Part shown: one piece after another, positions 8,691 to 17,088 of the stretch | Position numbering within the stretch: the stretch's first letter is position 1 | Layout: each line of letters opens with the position of its first letter | Assembly: GCF_042650645.1 (NCBI RefSeq) | Contig: NZ_JBHSBI010000018.1 | Span: forward strand, 124,001-188,000 | DNA: 64,000 bases | DNA from: Nonomuraea purpurea | Lineage (GTDB): Bacteria; Actinomycetota; Actinomycetes; Streptosporangiales; Streptosporangiaceae | Direction: 5' to 3' | Program-made: the position numbers and the translations under genes | The notes under the pieces: generated by a model | What the model saw: the letters and a program-made list of their open reading frames with translations, nothing else | Told to the model about the DNA's origin: nothing | The model's database searches: none

Positions 8691-10100
8691 TCACAGTCCG
8701 TACGCCTCCAGCAGCCGCAGCCACACCTCGCTGACCGTCGGGAACGACGGCACCGCGTGCCAGAGCCGGTCGATCGGCACCTCGGCCGTCACGGCGATCG
8801 AGGCCGAGTGCAGCAGATCGGCCGTGCCGGGCCCGGCGAAGGTCACGCCGAGCAGCACCTTCCTGTCCTCGTCCACGACGGCGTTGGCCCGGCCCCGGTA
8901 GCCGTCGCCCATCAGGTAGGCCCCGGTCACCGAGGCCAGGTCGTACTCGACCACGCGCACCCGGAAGCCGGCCTGGCGCGCCGCCGCCTCGGTGCGGCCG
9001 ACCGCGCAGATCTGCGGGTCGGTGAAGACCACCTGGGGCGCGCCGTAACCGTCGGCGAGGTCGCGCATCCTGGACAGTTCGTCGCCGCGGGCCCGCGCGG
9101 CGATCACGTCGCCGCAGATCCTGGCCTGGTATTTACCCATGTGCGTCAGCAGCGCGCGCCCGTTGACGTCGCCCACGGCATACAGCCAGCCTTCGGACAC
9201 CCCGGTCGCCCGCATGCTGTCGTCGACCTCGACGTAGTCGCCGTCCTTCAGGCCCACCGTGCCGAGCCCCAGGTCGCGCGTCGCGGGCCGGCGGCCGGTG
9301 GCCACCAGCAGTTCGTCGGCCTCCAGCGGCGGCCCTTCCGCCAGGTGCACGGTCACCTTCCCGCCCGGCTCAGGCCGCTCGACCCGGGTGACGTCGGTGT
9401 GGGTGCGCACGTCGATGCCGGCCTCCGCGAACGACTCGGCGAGCAGGTCGCCGGCGAACGGCTCCATCCTGCCCAGCAGCCGCCCGCCACGCACCAGCAC
9501 GGTGGTCTGGCGCGCGCCGAGCCCGTGCATGGCCTGGGCCATCTCGCAGGCGACCACGCCGCCGCCGATCACGGCCAGCCGCTCGGGGATGGCGTCGGTG
9601 GCGGTCACCTCGTGGCTGGTCCACGGGTCGGCCTCGGCCAGGCCGGGCACGGGCGGCACGACCGCCGTGCTGCCGGTGGCCAGCACCACGGCCTGCCTGG
9701 CCGTCAGCACCCGCTCGCCGCCGTCCTCGCCGCTGACCACGACCCGCTTGGGGCCGTCGATCCTGCCGCGCCCGCGGAAGAACTCGGCGGGCACGCCCTC
9801 GATCCAGCGCACCTGGCCGGAGTCGTCGAAGTGCGAGACGGTCTCGTCGCGCCTGGCCAGCACGGCGGCCGCGTCGATCGGGCCGAGCGAGAGGCCGGGG
9901 ACCCTGGACACCTCGCCGGCCAGGTCGACCGGCCGCAGCAGCGCCTTGCTCGGCACGCAGGCCCAGTAGGCGCACTCGCCGCCCGCCAGGCGATCCTCGA
10001 CGATCGCTGCGCTCAGCCCGCCGCGTACGGCCCGCTCAATCACGTTCTCGCCGGCCGGGCCGGCACCGATCACGATGACGTCGAACTCGTCAGCCACCAC
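8691..10100 (-). CDS. Pyridine nucleotide-disulfide oxidoreductase (Lpd/mercuric reductase-like)
   Basis: FAD- and NAD(P)H-dependent class I flavin disulfide reductase of 469 aa, cytoplasmic. Residues 6-30 carry the FAD Rossmann motif (VIVIGAGPAGENVIE). The redox disulfide lies in GGECAYWACVPSKALLR (CxxxxC). A second Rossmann motif (LAVIGGGVVACEMAQ) binds the nicotinamide cofactor, and LYAVGDVNG is the second FAD motif. The C-terminal dimerisation domain lacks the HPH-type His-Glu pair of true lipoamide dehydrogenase as far as I can see, so a generic disulfide or quinone reductase is likelier. GTG start at 10100 with GGAGG upstream. Divergent from the sialidase gene. Confidence 0.9.
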   Translation of the reverse strand: MVADEFDVIVIGAGPAGENVIERAVRGGLSAAIVEDRLAGGECAYWACVPSKALLRPVDLAGEVSRVPGLSLGPIDAAAVLARRDETVSHFDDSGQVRWIEGVPAEFFRGRGRIDGPKRVVVSGEDGGERVLTARQAVVLATGSTAVVPPVPGLAEADPWTSHEVTATDAIPERLAVIGGGVVACEMAQAMHGLGARQTTVLVRGGRLLGRMEPFAGDLLAESFAEAGIDVRTHTDVTRVERPEPGGKVTVHLAEGPPLEADELLVATGRRPATRDLGLGTVGLKDGDYVEVDDSMRATGVSEGWLYAVGDVNGRALLTHMGKYQARICGDVIAARARGDELSRMRDLADGYGAPQVVFTDPQICAVGRTEAAARQAGFRVRVVEYDLASVTGAYLMGDGYRGRANAVVDEDRKVLLGVTFAGPGTADLLHSASIAVTAEVPIDRLWHAVPSFPTVSEVWLRLLEAYGL

Positions 10101-10228
10101 TGCCTCCAGCAGTCGTCGTTTGATTGCACTCTTTCACGGCGTCACACGGGTCGCCCGCGTCCCTGCTTCCACATTCGTTTTCACGTCGGGCTCAGACCGT
10201 GTTAACCCTGGAGTCGTAGCGTGCCCGT

Positions 10229-11332
10229 ATGGCGGATCGTTACCCCACGTCGGTCCCGTACCGGCAGTCGACCGAGGGTTACCACACATTCCGAATCCCC
10301 GCTGTGGTGCTGACCAGGGCAGGAACGGTGCTGGCGTTCGCGGAGGGGCGGCGCGGGTCGGCCGGCGACTCCGGCCACATCGACCTGGTGCTCAAGCGCT
10401 CCACCGACGGCGGCGCGACATGGGGCGCCCTGCAGGTGGTCGCGACGGAGCCGCGCCGCGGCACCGCGGGCAACCCGGCGCCCGTCGTGCTCGGCGACGG
10501 CCGGATCGTCCTGGTGTTCGTGCGGCAGGGGCCGTCGGCGACCGAGGAGAAGATCAGGCGCGGCCAGGTGGCGGCGGCCGACGGGCGGCGGGTGTTCGTG
10601 ACGGTCAGCACGGACGACGGGGTCACCTGGTCGCCGCCGCACGAGATCACCGGCAGCGCGAAGCGTCCCGAATGGCGCTGGTACGCCACCACCCCCGGCC
10701 ACGCGATCGAGCTGCGCCAGGGGCCCAACGCCGGGCGCATCGTGGTGCCCGCCAACCACTCGCTGCCCCCGTCGGGCGGCGACAACGGGACCGAGGGCAC
10801 CTACAACGGCGGCCACAGCCTGCTGAGCGACGACGGCGGCCAGAACTGGCGCATCGGCTACGTCGACGACAACCCCGACGGCTACGTCAACGTCAACGAG
10901 ACCACCGGCACTGAACTGCCCGGCGGACGCCTCTACCTCAACACCCGCACCGAGTCCACCGCGCCGGGCACCAGGGCCGACGCCTACTCCTCCGACGGCG
11001 GCGCGACGCTGGAGCTGCCGTTCCGCCCGCAGGCCGGGCTGAGCGGGCCGGTGGTCGAGGGCAGCGTGTTGTGGTGCGAGGCGCCGGACGTGCTGCTGTT
11101 CTCCGGTCCCGCGCTGCCCGACGCGCGGGCGCTGATGACCGTGCGGGCCAGTGACGACCTCGGCGTCACCTGGCGCGTCGCGCACACGGTGTCGGGGCTG
11201 CCCGCGGCCTACTCCGACCTGGTCAGGCTGGACGCCGACACTGTCGGGCTGCTCTTCGAGACCGGGAACTTCAGCGCCTACGAGAGCATCGCCTTGCGCC
11301 GCATCCCTGTCGCGGAGCTCACCCCTCGCTGA
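10229..11332 (+). CDS. Sialidase-like GH33 six-bladed propeller, no signal peptide
   Basis: Exo-sialidase-type glycoside hydrolase of 367 aa. The N-terminal FRIP motif (YHTFRIP, residues 18-24) carries the first catalytic Arg. Asp-boxes follow: STDGGATW, STDDGVTW, SDDGGQNW and a weaker SSDGGATL. It has no signal peptide or anchor, unlike most bacterial secreted sialidases, so it may act on imported oligosaccharides or leave by another route. The stop overlaps the end of the convergent CheR-PAS gene by 14 bp. No sialic acid catabolism genes (nanA, nanE, nanK) are nearby, so the substrate could be another ulosonic acid. Confidence 0.88.
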   Translation: MADRYPTSVPYRQSTEGYHTFRIPAVVLTRAGTVLAFAEGRRGSAGDSGHIDLVLKRSTDGGATWGALQVVATEPRRGTAGNPAPVVLGDGRIVLVFVRQGPSATEEKIRRGQVAAADGRRVFVTVSTDDGVTWSPPHEITGSAKRPEWRWYATTPGHAIELRQGPNAGRIVVPANHSLPPSGGDNGTEGTYNGGHSLLSDDGGQNWRIGYVDDNPDGYVNVNETTGTELPGGRLYLNTRTESTAPGTRADAYSSDGGATLELPFRPQAGLSGPVVEGSVLWCEAPDVLLFSGPALPDARALMTVRASDDLGVTWRVAHTVSGLPAAYSDLVRLDADTVGLLFETGNFSAYESIALRRIPVAELTPR

Positions 11333-13160
11333 TCACGTTCATCACGACGATCAGGCCGTGCGCGTCGCCGTCCTCGGAACGCAGGTATGACAGCCGCATG
11401 TCGAGCGGCGTGGGGCGGCCCCGGCGGTTGACCGCCTCCAGCGTCATCCCCTCCGCCTCGGCCCGGCCGGCCGCCGCGGCCTGCAGGCGGGGCGCGAGCC
11501 GTTCCAGCGGCAGGCCGATGTCGAGGGCCGTGAACACGCGGCCCTCGGCCTCGTCGGCGCGCACGCCCCACAGCTCCTCGGCCCCCGGGCTCCAGACGAC
11601 CACCCGCAGGTCGCCGTCGAGCACCACGACGGCGTCGCCGAGGCTGCGCACCACCGAGGAGACGAACGTGTTGACCTCGTCGAGCTCGATCGTGCGGGCC
11701 GTCAGGGCGTCGTTGATCTGCTGCAGTTCGTCGTTGGTGGACTGCAGCTCCTCGTTCATGGTTTCGAGCTCTTCGTTGGTCGACTGGAGCTCCTCGTTGG
11801 TCGTCTCCAGCTCCTCATTCGTGGACTGGAGCTCCTCGTTGGTGGTCTCCAGCTCCTCGTTGAGCGACTGAAGCTCCTCGTAGGCCTGTTCGAGCTGCCT
11901 GTTGGCCTGGGCCAGATCGTCTCTGAGCCTGCGGTAGCGGGTGACGTCGTAGAAGTGGATGCCCGTGCCCACCAGCTCGCCCGACGACACCAGCGGGACC
12001 ACGGACACGTCGAAGACGCGGCTCTCGGACGTGCCCGCGCGATGCCAGACCACCTCCCGCAGCTCGATCGGACGCAGGTCGTGGCGGGCCTGCTCGATGA
12101 CGGAACGCAGCTCGACGGGCCGGTAGGAGACCTCCAGGTCCTGGAACGGCCGTCCGACGTCGCGCGGATCGAGGTTGAACAGGGTCTCGGCCTTGGACGT
12201 GGCCAGCGCCAGGTTGCCCGAGGAGTCGACGACGATCTGGGCCACCGGCCCGGAGGCCAGCGCCACGGACGCCAGCGTGGGCAGGCGGGAGGCGAAGTCG
12301 GAGGCGGCCCCCGTGGCCGGCCAGGCCGCCCGGTAGGCCGGCCCCGCCGTACTGATCTTCCTGAACAGGCGCATGCGCAGATCCACGGGCTCGAACGTGT
12401 CGCTGTGGTTGAGTAGCATCTCGGCCTTGCCGAGGAAGAGGAAGCCCGGGTCGGCCAGTGCGAAGTGGAAGCGCCTGATGATGTTGAGCTGCATGTCGGT
12501 GTTGAAGTACATCAACGTGTTGCGGGCCACCAGCAGGTCGACGCGGGAGATCGGCGCGTCGTGGGTGAGGTCGTTACGCCCGAAGATCAACTGGCGGCGC
12601 AGGTCGCGGCGGAAGGCGTAGCCGTTCTCCACCTGCTCGAAGTAGGTCTCGCGCAGGTCGATGGGCACGTCGGAGAGCGCTCGTTCGCCGTAGACGCCCA
12701 TCCTGGCCACCTGGAGGGCCTTCTCGTCGAGATCGGTGCCGTAGATCTTCACGCGCTCGCGGAAGGCGTCGACGCCCATCTCCTCGGCCAGCACCATGGC
12801 CACGGTGTAGGCCTCCTCGCCCGTGGCGCAGCCCGCGCTCCACACCCGGATGGGCCGGCCGGCGGTCTTCTGGCCGAGCAGGGCGGGGATCACCAGCTCG
12901 CGCAGCCGCTGCCAGGCCGCCGCGTCCCTGAAGAAACCGGTGACGTTGATCAGCAGGCTGTCGAAGAGCCGCGTGAACTCGTCGGGTTCCAGCTCCAGCA
13001 GGTCGCGGTATTCGCCGTAGTCGTGCAGCTTCAGCGCTTCGAGCCGGCGCGAGATGCGTCGTACGAGCGTGTTGCGCTTGTAGCCCGTGAAGTCGAATCC
13101 GCGTGTCTCCTTCAGCAGGAGGAGGAGGTCATCGAACTCACGCTCTTCCTCTGACGTCAC
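11319..13160 (-). CDS. CheR-type methyltransferase fused to coiled coil and PAS domains
   Basis: A 613-aa protein. Residues about 5-265 form a CheR methyltransferase: an N-terminal helical domain (FDFTGYKRNTLVRRISRRLE), then the SAM site (VWSAGCATGEEAYTVAM), then FGRNDLTHDAPISRVDLLVARNTLMYF. A PAS-like region is followed by a long coiled coil of seven-residue repeats (TNEELQS/TNEELET type) and a second PAS domain at the C-terminus (VVLDGDLRVVVWSPGAEELWG). Such proteins resemble the CheB-CheR-PAS sensors but lack CheB. No receptor or flagellar gene is nearby, so a chemotaxis role is unlikely. It lies 17 bp after the STAS gene at 13178 and forms an operon with it. GTG start, weak ribosome site. 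Confidence 0.9.
   Translation of the reverse strand: MTSEEEREFDDLLLLLKETRGFDFTGYKRNTLVRRISRRLEALKLHDYGEYRDLLELEPDEFTRLFDSLLINVTGFFRDAAAWQRLRELVIPALLGQKTAGRPIRVWSAGCATGEEAYTVAMVLAEEMGVDAFRERVKIYGTDLDEKALQVARMGVYGERALSDVPIDLRETYFEQVENGYAFRRDLRRQLIFGRNDLTHDAPISRVDLLVARNTLMYFNTDMQLNIIRRFHFALADPGFLFLGKAEMLLNHSDTFEPVDLRMRLFRKISTAGPAYRAAWPATGAASDFASRLPTLASVALASGPVAQIVVDSSGNLALATSKAETLFNLDPRDVGRPFQDLEVSYRPVELRSVIEQARHDLRPIELREVVWHRAGTSESRVFDVSVVPLVSSGELVGTGIHFYDVTRYRRLRDDLAQANRQLEQAYEELQSLNEELETTNEELQSTNEELETTNEELQSTNEELETMNEELQSTNDELQQINDALTARTIELDEVNTFVSSVVRSLGDAVVVLDGDLRVVVWSPGAEELWGVRADEAEGRVFTALDIGLPLERLAPRLQAAAAGRAEAEGMTLEAVNRRGRPTPLDMRLSYLRSEDGDAHGLIVVMNVISEG
11720..11880 (-). repeat. 21-bp tandem repeats encoding the CheR-PAS coiled coil
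   Basis: About seven and a half imperfect 21-bp units in frame with the gene, each encoding the heptad T/S-N-E-E-L-E/Q-T/S. This is a protein heptad repeat with near-identical DNA units, so unit number may vary between strains. Confidence 0.85.
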
Positions 13161-13177
13161 AGAAGCAGACTACGCCG

Positions 13178-13885
13178 TCACGGCTCGTCCAGCTCGGCGA
13201 CTTGTTGCGGGCGCGTCGGCCTGCCGTCCATGGCCGAGCGCGCCCGCACCAGGTTGACGCGCATGGCCTGCAGGCTGTCGCCGCAGCGCCTGCGGGTGGA
13301 GTCGAGCGCCGTGCGGGCCTGGTGGGCGGTGTCGAGCCGGAGCGCCATCGTCTGCTGCTGCTGGGCGATCTGGGCGCGGAGCGTGCGCGCCTGGTGGATG
13401 ATCGGCGGCAGCTCGGCCTCTTCCCGTTCGGCGCGCGGGGGCGGGCGGCGCCGGGTACGGCCCCCCGCAGGGGGGCGCAGGCGCGGTAAGTGGCGGCCCA
13501 CGGGGGTGGGCGGGCCGGTCGTTTCGTAGATCTCGACGTCGGTGCCCACGAGGGCCTCGGGCATGCTGGTGTACACCGGGATGGAGCCGGGGGCCTGCTC
13601 GGTCACCAGCGCGATGAGACGGCGCAGCGGCGGCTGCGGCTCGGCCACGGCCAGGTAGCCGCCCTTGGCCTGCATGGCCCGGTGGGTTTCCGCGAACTGC
13701 GCGAGCCCGTTGAGGTCGCAGAACCGCAGGTCGCCCGCGGCCACGATCACGTACTTCACCGCCGAGGCCGGCAGCGGGTCGAGGAAGGCGGCCAGCACGG
13801 GCCCGGTTGTCGAGTCGAGTTCTCCCGTCAGGGCGATGACCAGGGTGCTGGCACCGACTGGAACGAGCCGTACGGACAGCCGCAT
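13178..13885 (-). CDS. STAS-domain protein with Arg/Pro linker and helical tail
   Basis: A 235-aa protein. The N-terminal STAS domain (about 1-110) has LTGELDSTTGPVLAAFLD and the core LRFCDLNGLAQFAETH. The position that normally holds the phosphorylated Ser (D-S-S/D-S-x-G) reads D-L-N-G, so the usual switch residue is missing. A Pro/Arg-rich linker follows, then a predicted helical C-terminus with AQIAQQQQTMALRLDTAHQA. ATG 13885 is preferred over GTG 13888 because of the GGGGGG stretch upstream. Same strand and 17 bp ahead of the CheR-PAS gene; the pair probably works together as a sensor or signalling unit. Confidence 0.8.
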   Translation of the reverse strand: MRLSVRLVPVGASTLVIALTGELDSTTGPVLAAFLDPLPASAVKYVIVAAGDLRFCDLNGLAQFAETHRAMQAKGGYLAVAEPQPPLRRLIALVTEQAPGSIPVYTSMPEALVGTDVEIYETTGPPTPVGRHLPRLRPPAGGRTRRRPPPRAEREEAELPPIIHQARTLRAQIAQQQQTMALRLDTAHQARTALDSTRRRCGDSLQAMRVNLVRARSAMDGRPTRPQQVAELDEP

Positions 13886-13979
13886 CACCGGAGGCCCCCC
13901 TTCCTCGCACCTGCGCTCATCTTCCTCCCGGATGGGGCAAAGAGCCAGGCGCTTCTCGCATCACCGGGCTGTTGAGACT

Positions 13980-14026
13980 CTTTACGGCATAAGCTATTCT
14001 CTTCAGGTCATCACTTTACGGCGTAA
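13980..14026. promoter_or_regulatory. Direct repeats in the hydrolase promoter
   Basis: CTTTACGGCATAA at 13980-13992 and CTTTACGGCGTAA at 14014-14026, twelve of thirteen bases identical and 34 bp apart, just upstream of the alpha/beta hydrolase start at 14045. The region is AT-richer than its surroundings. Likely activator or repressor sites; no regulator gene is adjacent. Confidence 0.5.
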
Positions 14027-14044
14027 TGAGATAGGGGAAGTCTA

Positions 14045-14881
14045 ATGGCCGAGGCGAAACTGCACGACGGGGCCACGATCGAGGTGGAGGTGCACGGCTC
14101 GGGGCCGGCCGTGCTGCTGCCCGTCGATCCACGGCCGGCCGAAGGCGAGCAGGCCGAGGAGCAGCGCAAGTGGGGCATGGACCCGGCACTGGGCCGCTCG
14201 CTGATCGACGGGCTCAGCGACGCCTTCCGGGTCGTGGCCTTCGACTACCAGGGCCACGTCATGAGCACGCCCAAGCCCGACACGCTCACGCCCGCCAACA
14301 TCGCGGCCGACCTGCTGGCGGTGGCCGACGCGGCGGAGGCGGAGCGGTTCGCGTACTACGGGTACTCGTGGCTGGCGCTCAGCGGGCTGCAGCTCGCGAT
14401 CAGAACCGACCGGCTGTCGGCGCTGGCGATGGGCGGGTTCCCCGCCTACGACGGGCCGTACGCGGAGATGCTGCGGGTCACGACGGCCACCTACGAGCTG
14501 GCCGTCAACCCCAAGCCGGCGGCCCCCAAGAGCGCCGCAGGGGAGTACGACTGGTCCTCGGTCGAGGTGAGCACGACCGAGGAGCAGAGCCGGCAGTTCG
14601 TCACTCTTTACCAAGGTTTGACGGACTTCGACGACCGGGCCGTCCGGCTCTCCTGCCCCCGGCTGTGCTTCGCCGGATCCGCCGACGAGATCGACTACGA
14701 CGAGCGGTGGGGCGGGGTGCGCGTCAGCCTCGGCGGGCCGCTGATCCGGCACAGGGCCGAGCTCGAAGCGCTCGGCTGGGACGTCCAGATCCTCGACGAG
14801 CTCGACCACATGAGCGCCATGCAGCCGGCCAACGTGCTGCCGGTCCTGCGGCCGTGGCTCCTGCGCGCGCACTCACGGTAG
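14045..14881 (+). CDS. Alpha/beta-hydrolase fold protein with altered nucleophile elbow
   Basis: A 278-aa soluble alpha/beta hydrolase. The nucleophile Ser lies in YGYSWLAL, where the usual G-x-S-x-G has Leu in the last Gly position. FDYQGHVMS corresponds to the oxyanion-loop region, CFAGSADEIDY carries the probable acid residue, and LDELDHMSAM the catalytic His. ATG 14045 follows AGGGGAAG. It stands alone with a repeat-bearing promoter. Substrate unknown. Confidence 0.85.
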   Translation: MAEAKLHDGATIEVEVHGSGPAVLLPVDPRPAEGEQAEEQRKWGMDPALGRSLIDGLSDAFRVVAFDYQGHVMSTPKPDTLTPANIAADLLAVADAAEAERFAYYGYSWLALSGLQLAIRTDRLSALAMGGFPAYDGPYAEMLRVTTATYELAVNPKPAAPKSAAGEYDWSSVEVSTTEEQSRQFVTLYQGLTDFDDRAVRLSCPRLCFAGSADEIDYDERWGGVRVSLGGPLIRHRAELEALGWDVQILDELDHMSAMQPANVLPVLRPWLLRAHSR

Positions 14882-14948
14882 TGAGCGGCGTTGACGCTCT
14901 CACCCATGAGGAGCGAGTACCTGCGAAAGCCCAGCTCAAAGCCGCTGC

Positions 14949-14974
14949 GCCACGTTACGGGCGCCCCGTATGTG
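14949..14974. promoter_or_regulatory. Inverted repeat downstream of the hydrolase gene
   Basis: The core TACGGG-CGC-CCCGTA (14956-14970) is perfect, and the arms extend outward toward CCAC/GTGG with one bulge. It lies 75 bp after the hydrolase stop and 40 bp before the next gene. It could be a terminator or an operator for the 15010 gene. Confidence 0.35.
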
Positions 14975-15009
14975 GGTAGCAGGCGGGAGATCTTTCGGGG
15001 GGATGACAG

Positions 15010-15312
15010 ATGACCGACCGAGCCGTGCTTGACGAGTTCCAGCAGGCCATTGACGAGGCGTTCCGCGGGCGGGAACGGGTGCCGGTGCGGGAGGTGTACG
15101 CGCGGGTCTCCGAGCACGTGCGCGTGCCCGCCGACATGCTCGCCTACCTCAACGAGGTGCCCGAGGGCGACTACGACAAGGCGGAGATCACCCAGGCGAT
15201 CAACGACGTCATCCGGCGCAGGGGCGAACAGGACTCCCTGGGACTGCTGCGGTTGCCCAGGCAGGTCCGGCCGGTGGACGGAAGCGGGGATTCTTCCCGG
15301 CCCGGCGCATAG
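15010..15312 (+). CDS. Small hypothetical helical protein
   Basis: A 100-aa protein with no recognised family. Residues 1-75 look alpha-helical and charged (VLDEFQQAIDEAFRGRERV; KAEITQAINDVIRRRGEQD), with a disordered C-terminus. The ATG follows a G-rich stretch (GGGGGG, 8-13 bases upstream). It ends 53 bp before the ECF sigma gene on the same strand and might be co-transcribed. Codon use is typical, which supports it as real. Confidence 0.65.
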   Translation: MTDRAVLDEFQQAIDEAFRGRERVPVREVYARVSEHVRVPADMLAYLNEVPEGDYDKAEITQAINDVIRRRGEQDSLGLLRLPRQVRPVDGSGDSSRPGA

Positions 15313-15365
15313 CGGGCCGGGCCGCGGGCGTCTGAGAGGGTGATACCTATCCCCTGGAGGTGATC

Positions 15366-15875
15366 GTGGACGCCGCGGAAGAGCAGCGTTTCCGCGAATT
15401 CGTCACCGACCGGTCTCCCGCGCTGATGCGGCTCGGCTTCCTGCTCACCGGCGGTGACCAGCACGCGGCCGAAGACCTGGTGCAGACGGCACTGGCGAAG
15501 CTGGTGACCAAGTGGCGGACGGTCGACGCGCCTGAGGCGTACGCCAAGCAGATCATGTACCGGCAGCAGATCAGCTGGTGGCGGGCCGGACGGCGGCGCG
15601 TCGAGTTGGTGCGGACGCAGGCGCCCGAGCCGGAGGAGCGCGACCGCCACCATCAGAGCGAGCTGCGCCTGGTGCTGCGCGCCGCCCTGTCCAGGCTCAC
15701 CGCGCGTCAGCGCACGGTCCTGGTGCTGCGCTACTTCGAGGACCTGCCGGAGCGGGAGGTCGCGCAGGTGCTGGGCTGCTCGGTCGGCACGGTCAGGAGC
15801 ACGACGCACAGATCGCTGGCCCGCCTGCGCGAAGTCGCCCCCGAACTCGCCGACGAACTGGAGGCCGTCACGTGA
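15366..15875 (+). CDS. ECF RNA polymerase sigma factor (SigE-family type)
   Basis: A 169-aa group IV sigma factor. Region 2 spans about 5-75 (LMRLGFLLTGGDQHAAEDLVQ; AYAKQIMYRQQISWWR) and region 4 about 100-160 (LTARQRTVLVLRYFEDLPER; VAQVLGCSVGTVRSTTHRSL). GTG 15366 is chosen because GGAGG sits five bases upstream; a GTG six bases earlier overlaps that site. The stop overlaps the start of the downstream membrane protein gene (GTGA), typical of a sigma/anti-sigma pair. The target promoters are not evident. Confidence 0.92.
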   Translation: MDAAEEQRFREFVTDRSPALMRLGFLLTGGDQHAAEDLVQTALAKLVTKWRTVDAPEAYAKQIMYRQQISWWRAGRRRVELVRTQAPEPEERDRHHQSELRLVLRAALSRLTARQRTVLVLRYFEDLPEREVAQVLGCSVGTVRSTTHRSLARLREVAPELADELEAVT

Positions 15876-17047
15876 CCCGCCTGCTTCGCGACACCCTGCA
15901 CGAGTGGGCCGACGAGAGCGTGGTCCCGCACGACCTGGCCGACCGGGCGCTACGGAGGCGCGCCTGGAAGCCCGCGGGCGCGGCGGCGCTGGTCGTCGGG
16001 CTGGTGGCGGCGATCGCCGTCTTCGTGACCGGCCAGAACGAGCCGCCGGACCCCGTGCGCCCGGCCATCGAACTCCCGGTCCGGCCCGCGCCCGCGCCGA
16101 CGGACGTGCGCACCGACACGGAGAACAGCCCGCCGACCAAGCTGATCGCGGCGGGCCGCATGGCCGTGTCGGCCTTCTACACCCACAGCCTGGAGCCCCT
16201 CCCGGAGAACCGGGAGCTCTTCCGGCGGACATGGTCGCTGTACGACCCGCGCACGGGCGGCTACGAGCGGACCTCCTGGGCCTGGGTGGACGTGGCCCCG
16301 GGGCTGCAGGTGGCGGCCGTGCTCGAAGGCGACCTGATCGGCAGGCGGCTCGGGATCCTGGACATGAACACCCGCCAGATCCTGTCGTGGATCGAGCTGG
16401 AGCATCCGGCGGCCTCCGTCGCCTGGTCCCCCGACGGCACGAAGATCCTCGCCACCACCTACTCCAGCAGACCGGACGTCGTACAGAGGGACCGGGCGGA
16501 GCAGCCCAGCCCGCGGACCGGCTACTACATCGTGGACGCCCGGACGGGCGAGGCCGAGCACCATGAGCTGGCCCCGCTGCCTGACGGGATCACCGGGGAG
16601 CCGATCTCCAACGGCAACAGCCGGCAGGACCTTGGCTGGTCCCTGGATGGCACCATGCTCTGGGCGCCCACCAACACCAGGCCGGACCGCGTCTTCTACA
16701 GCCTCGACGGCCGGCGGCGTGACGCCCCGGCGGACCAGCGGTACGTCGGCTACTCGCCGCTCTCGGCCGTATCGCCCAACGGTCGGCTGCTCCTGGGCCC
16801 GGACGGGCTGCCGACGGAGATCACTGATGTCCAGACGGGGCAGATCGCCGGTCGGCAGCGGGTGCTGCAACTGCACGCCTGGGCCGACGACGACAACGTC
16901 ATCGCGCTGGGCTGCGCGGGCAAGTGCGATGACGAGTTCACCAACGGGCTGGTGCTCGTGAGCGTGGACGGCAAGCGGATGACGCAGCTCGCGGCCAATC
17001 GCAACACCAGGACGGGCGACTGGCGGGCGGTACTGACCCCCAGGTGA
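15872..17047 (+). CDS. Membrane-anchored propeller-like protein, probable anti-sigma partner
   Basis: A 391-aa protein. A cytoplasmic N-terminus of about 35 residues (LLRDTLHEWADESVVPHDLA) and one membrane segment (about 37-56) are followed by an extracytoplasmic domain with WD40/TolB-like repeats (AASVAWSPDGTKILATTY; DLGWSLDGTMLWAPT). GTG 15872 overlaps the sigma factor stop by four bases, so the genes are coupled. By context it is the regulator of the ECF sigma factor. No zinc-binding HxxxCxxC anti-sigma motif is present, so this role is inferred. Confidence 0.8.
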   Translation: MTRLLRDTLHEWADESVVPHDLADRALRRRAWKPAGAAALVVGLVAAIAVFVTGQNEPPDPVRPAIELPVRPAPAPTDVRTDTENSPPTKLIAAGRMAVSAFYTHSLEPLPENRELFRRTWSLYDPRTGGYERTSWAWVDVAPGLQVAAVLEGDLIGRRLGILDMNTRQILSWIELEHPAASVAWSPDGTKILATTYSSRPDVVQRDRAEQPSPRTGYYIVDARTGEAEHHELAPLPDGITGEPISNGNSRQDLGWSLDGTMLWAPTNTRPDRVFYSLDGRRRDAPADQRYVGYSPLSAVSPNGRLLLGPDGLPTEITDVQTGQIAGRQRVLQLHAWADDDNVIALGCAGKCDDEFTNGLVLVSVDGKRMTQLAANRNTRTGDWRAVLTPR

Positions 17048-17058
17048 CTAATTAGACT

Positions 17059-17071
17059 GATCGTTCTTGAA
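17059..17071. promoter_or_regulatory. Probable operator upstream of the TetR gene
   Basis: GATCGTTCTTGAA, 17 bp before the TetR start. The same 12-base element (ATCRTTCTTGAA) recurs in inverse orientation at 17663-17674 before the SDR gene, with one difference. Confidence 0.5.
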
Positions 17072-17088
17072 TATGTTAGCGTCCCGGT

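Noticed and set aside
11720..11880. Tandem repeat as a CRISPR or minisatellite
   Set aside because: Units are 21 bp without spacers and encode in-frame heptads of a coiled coil.
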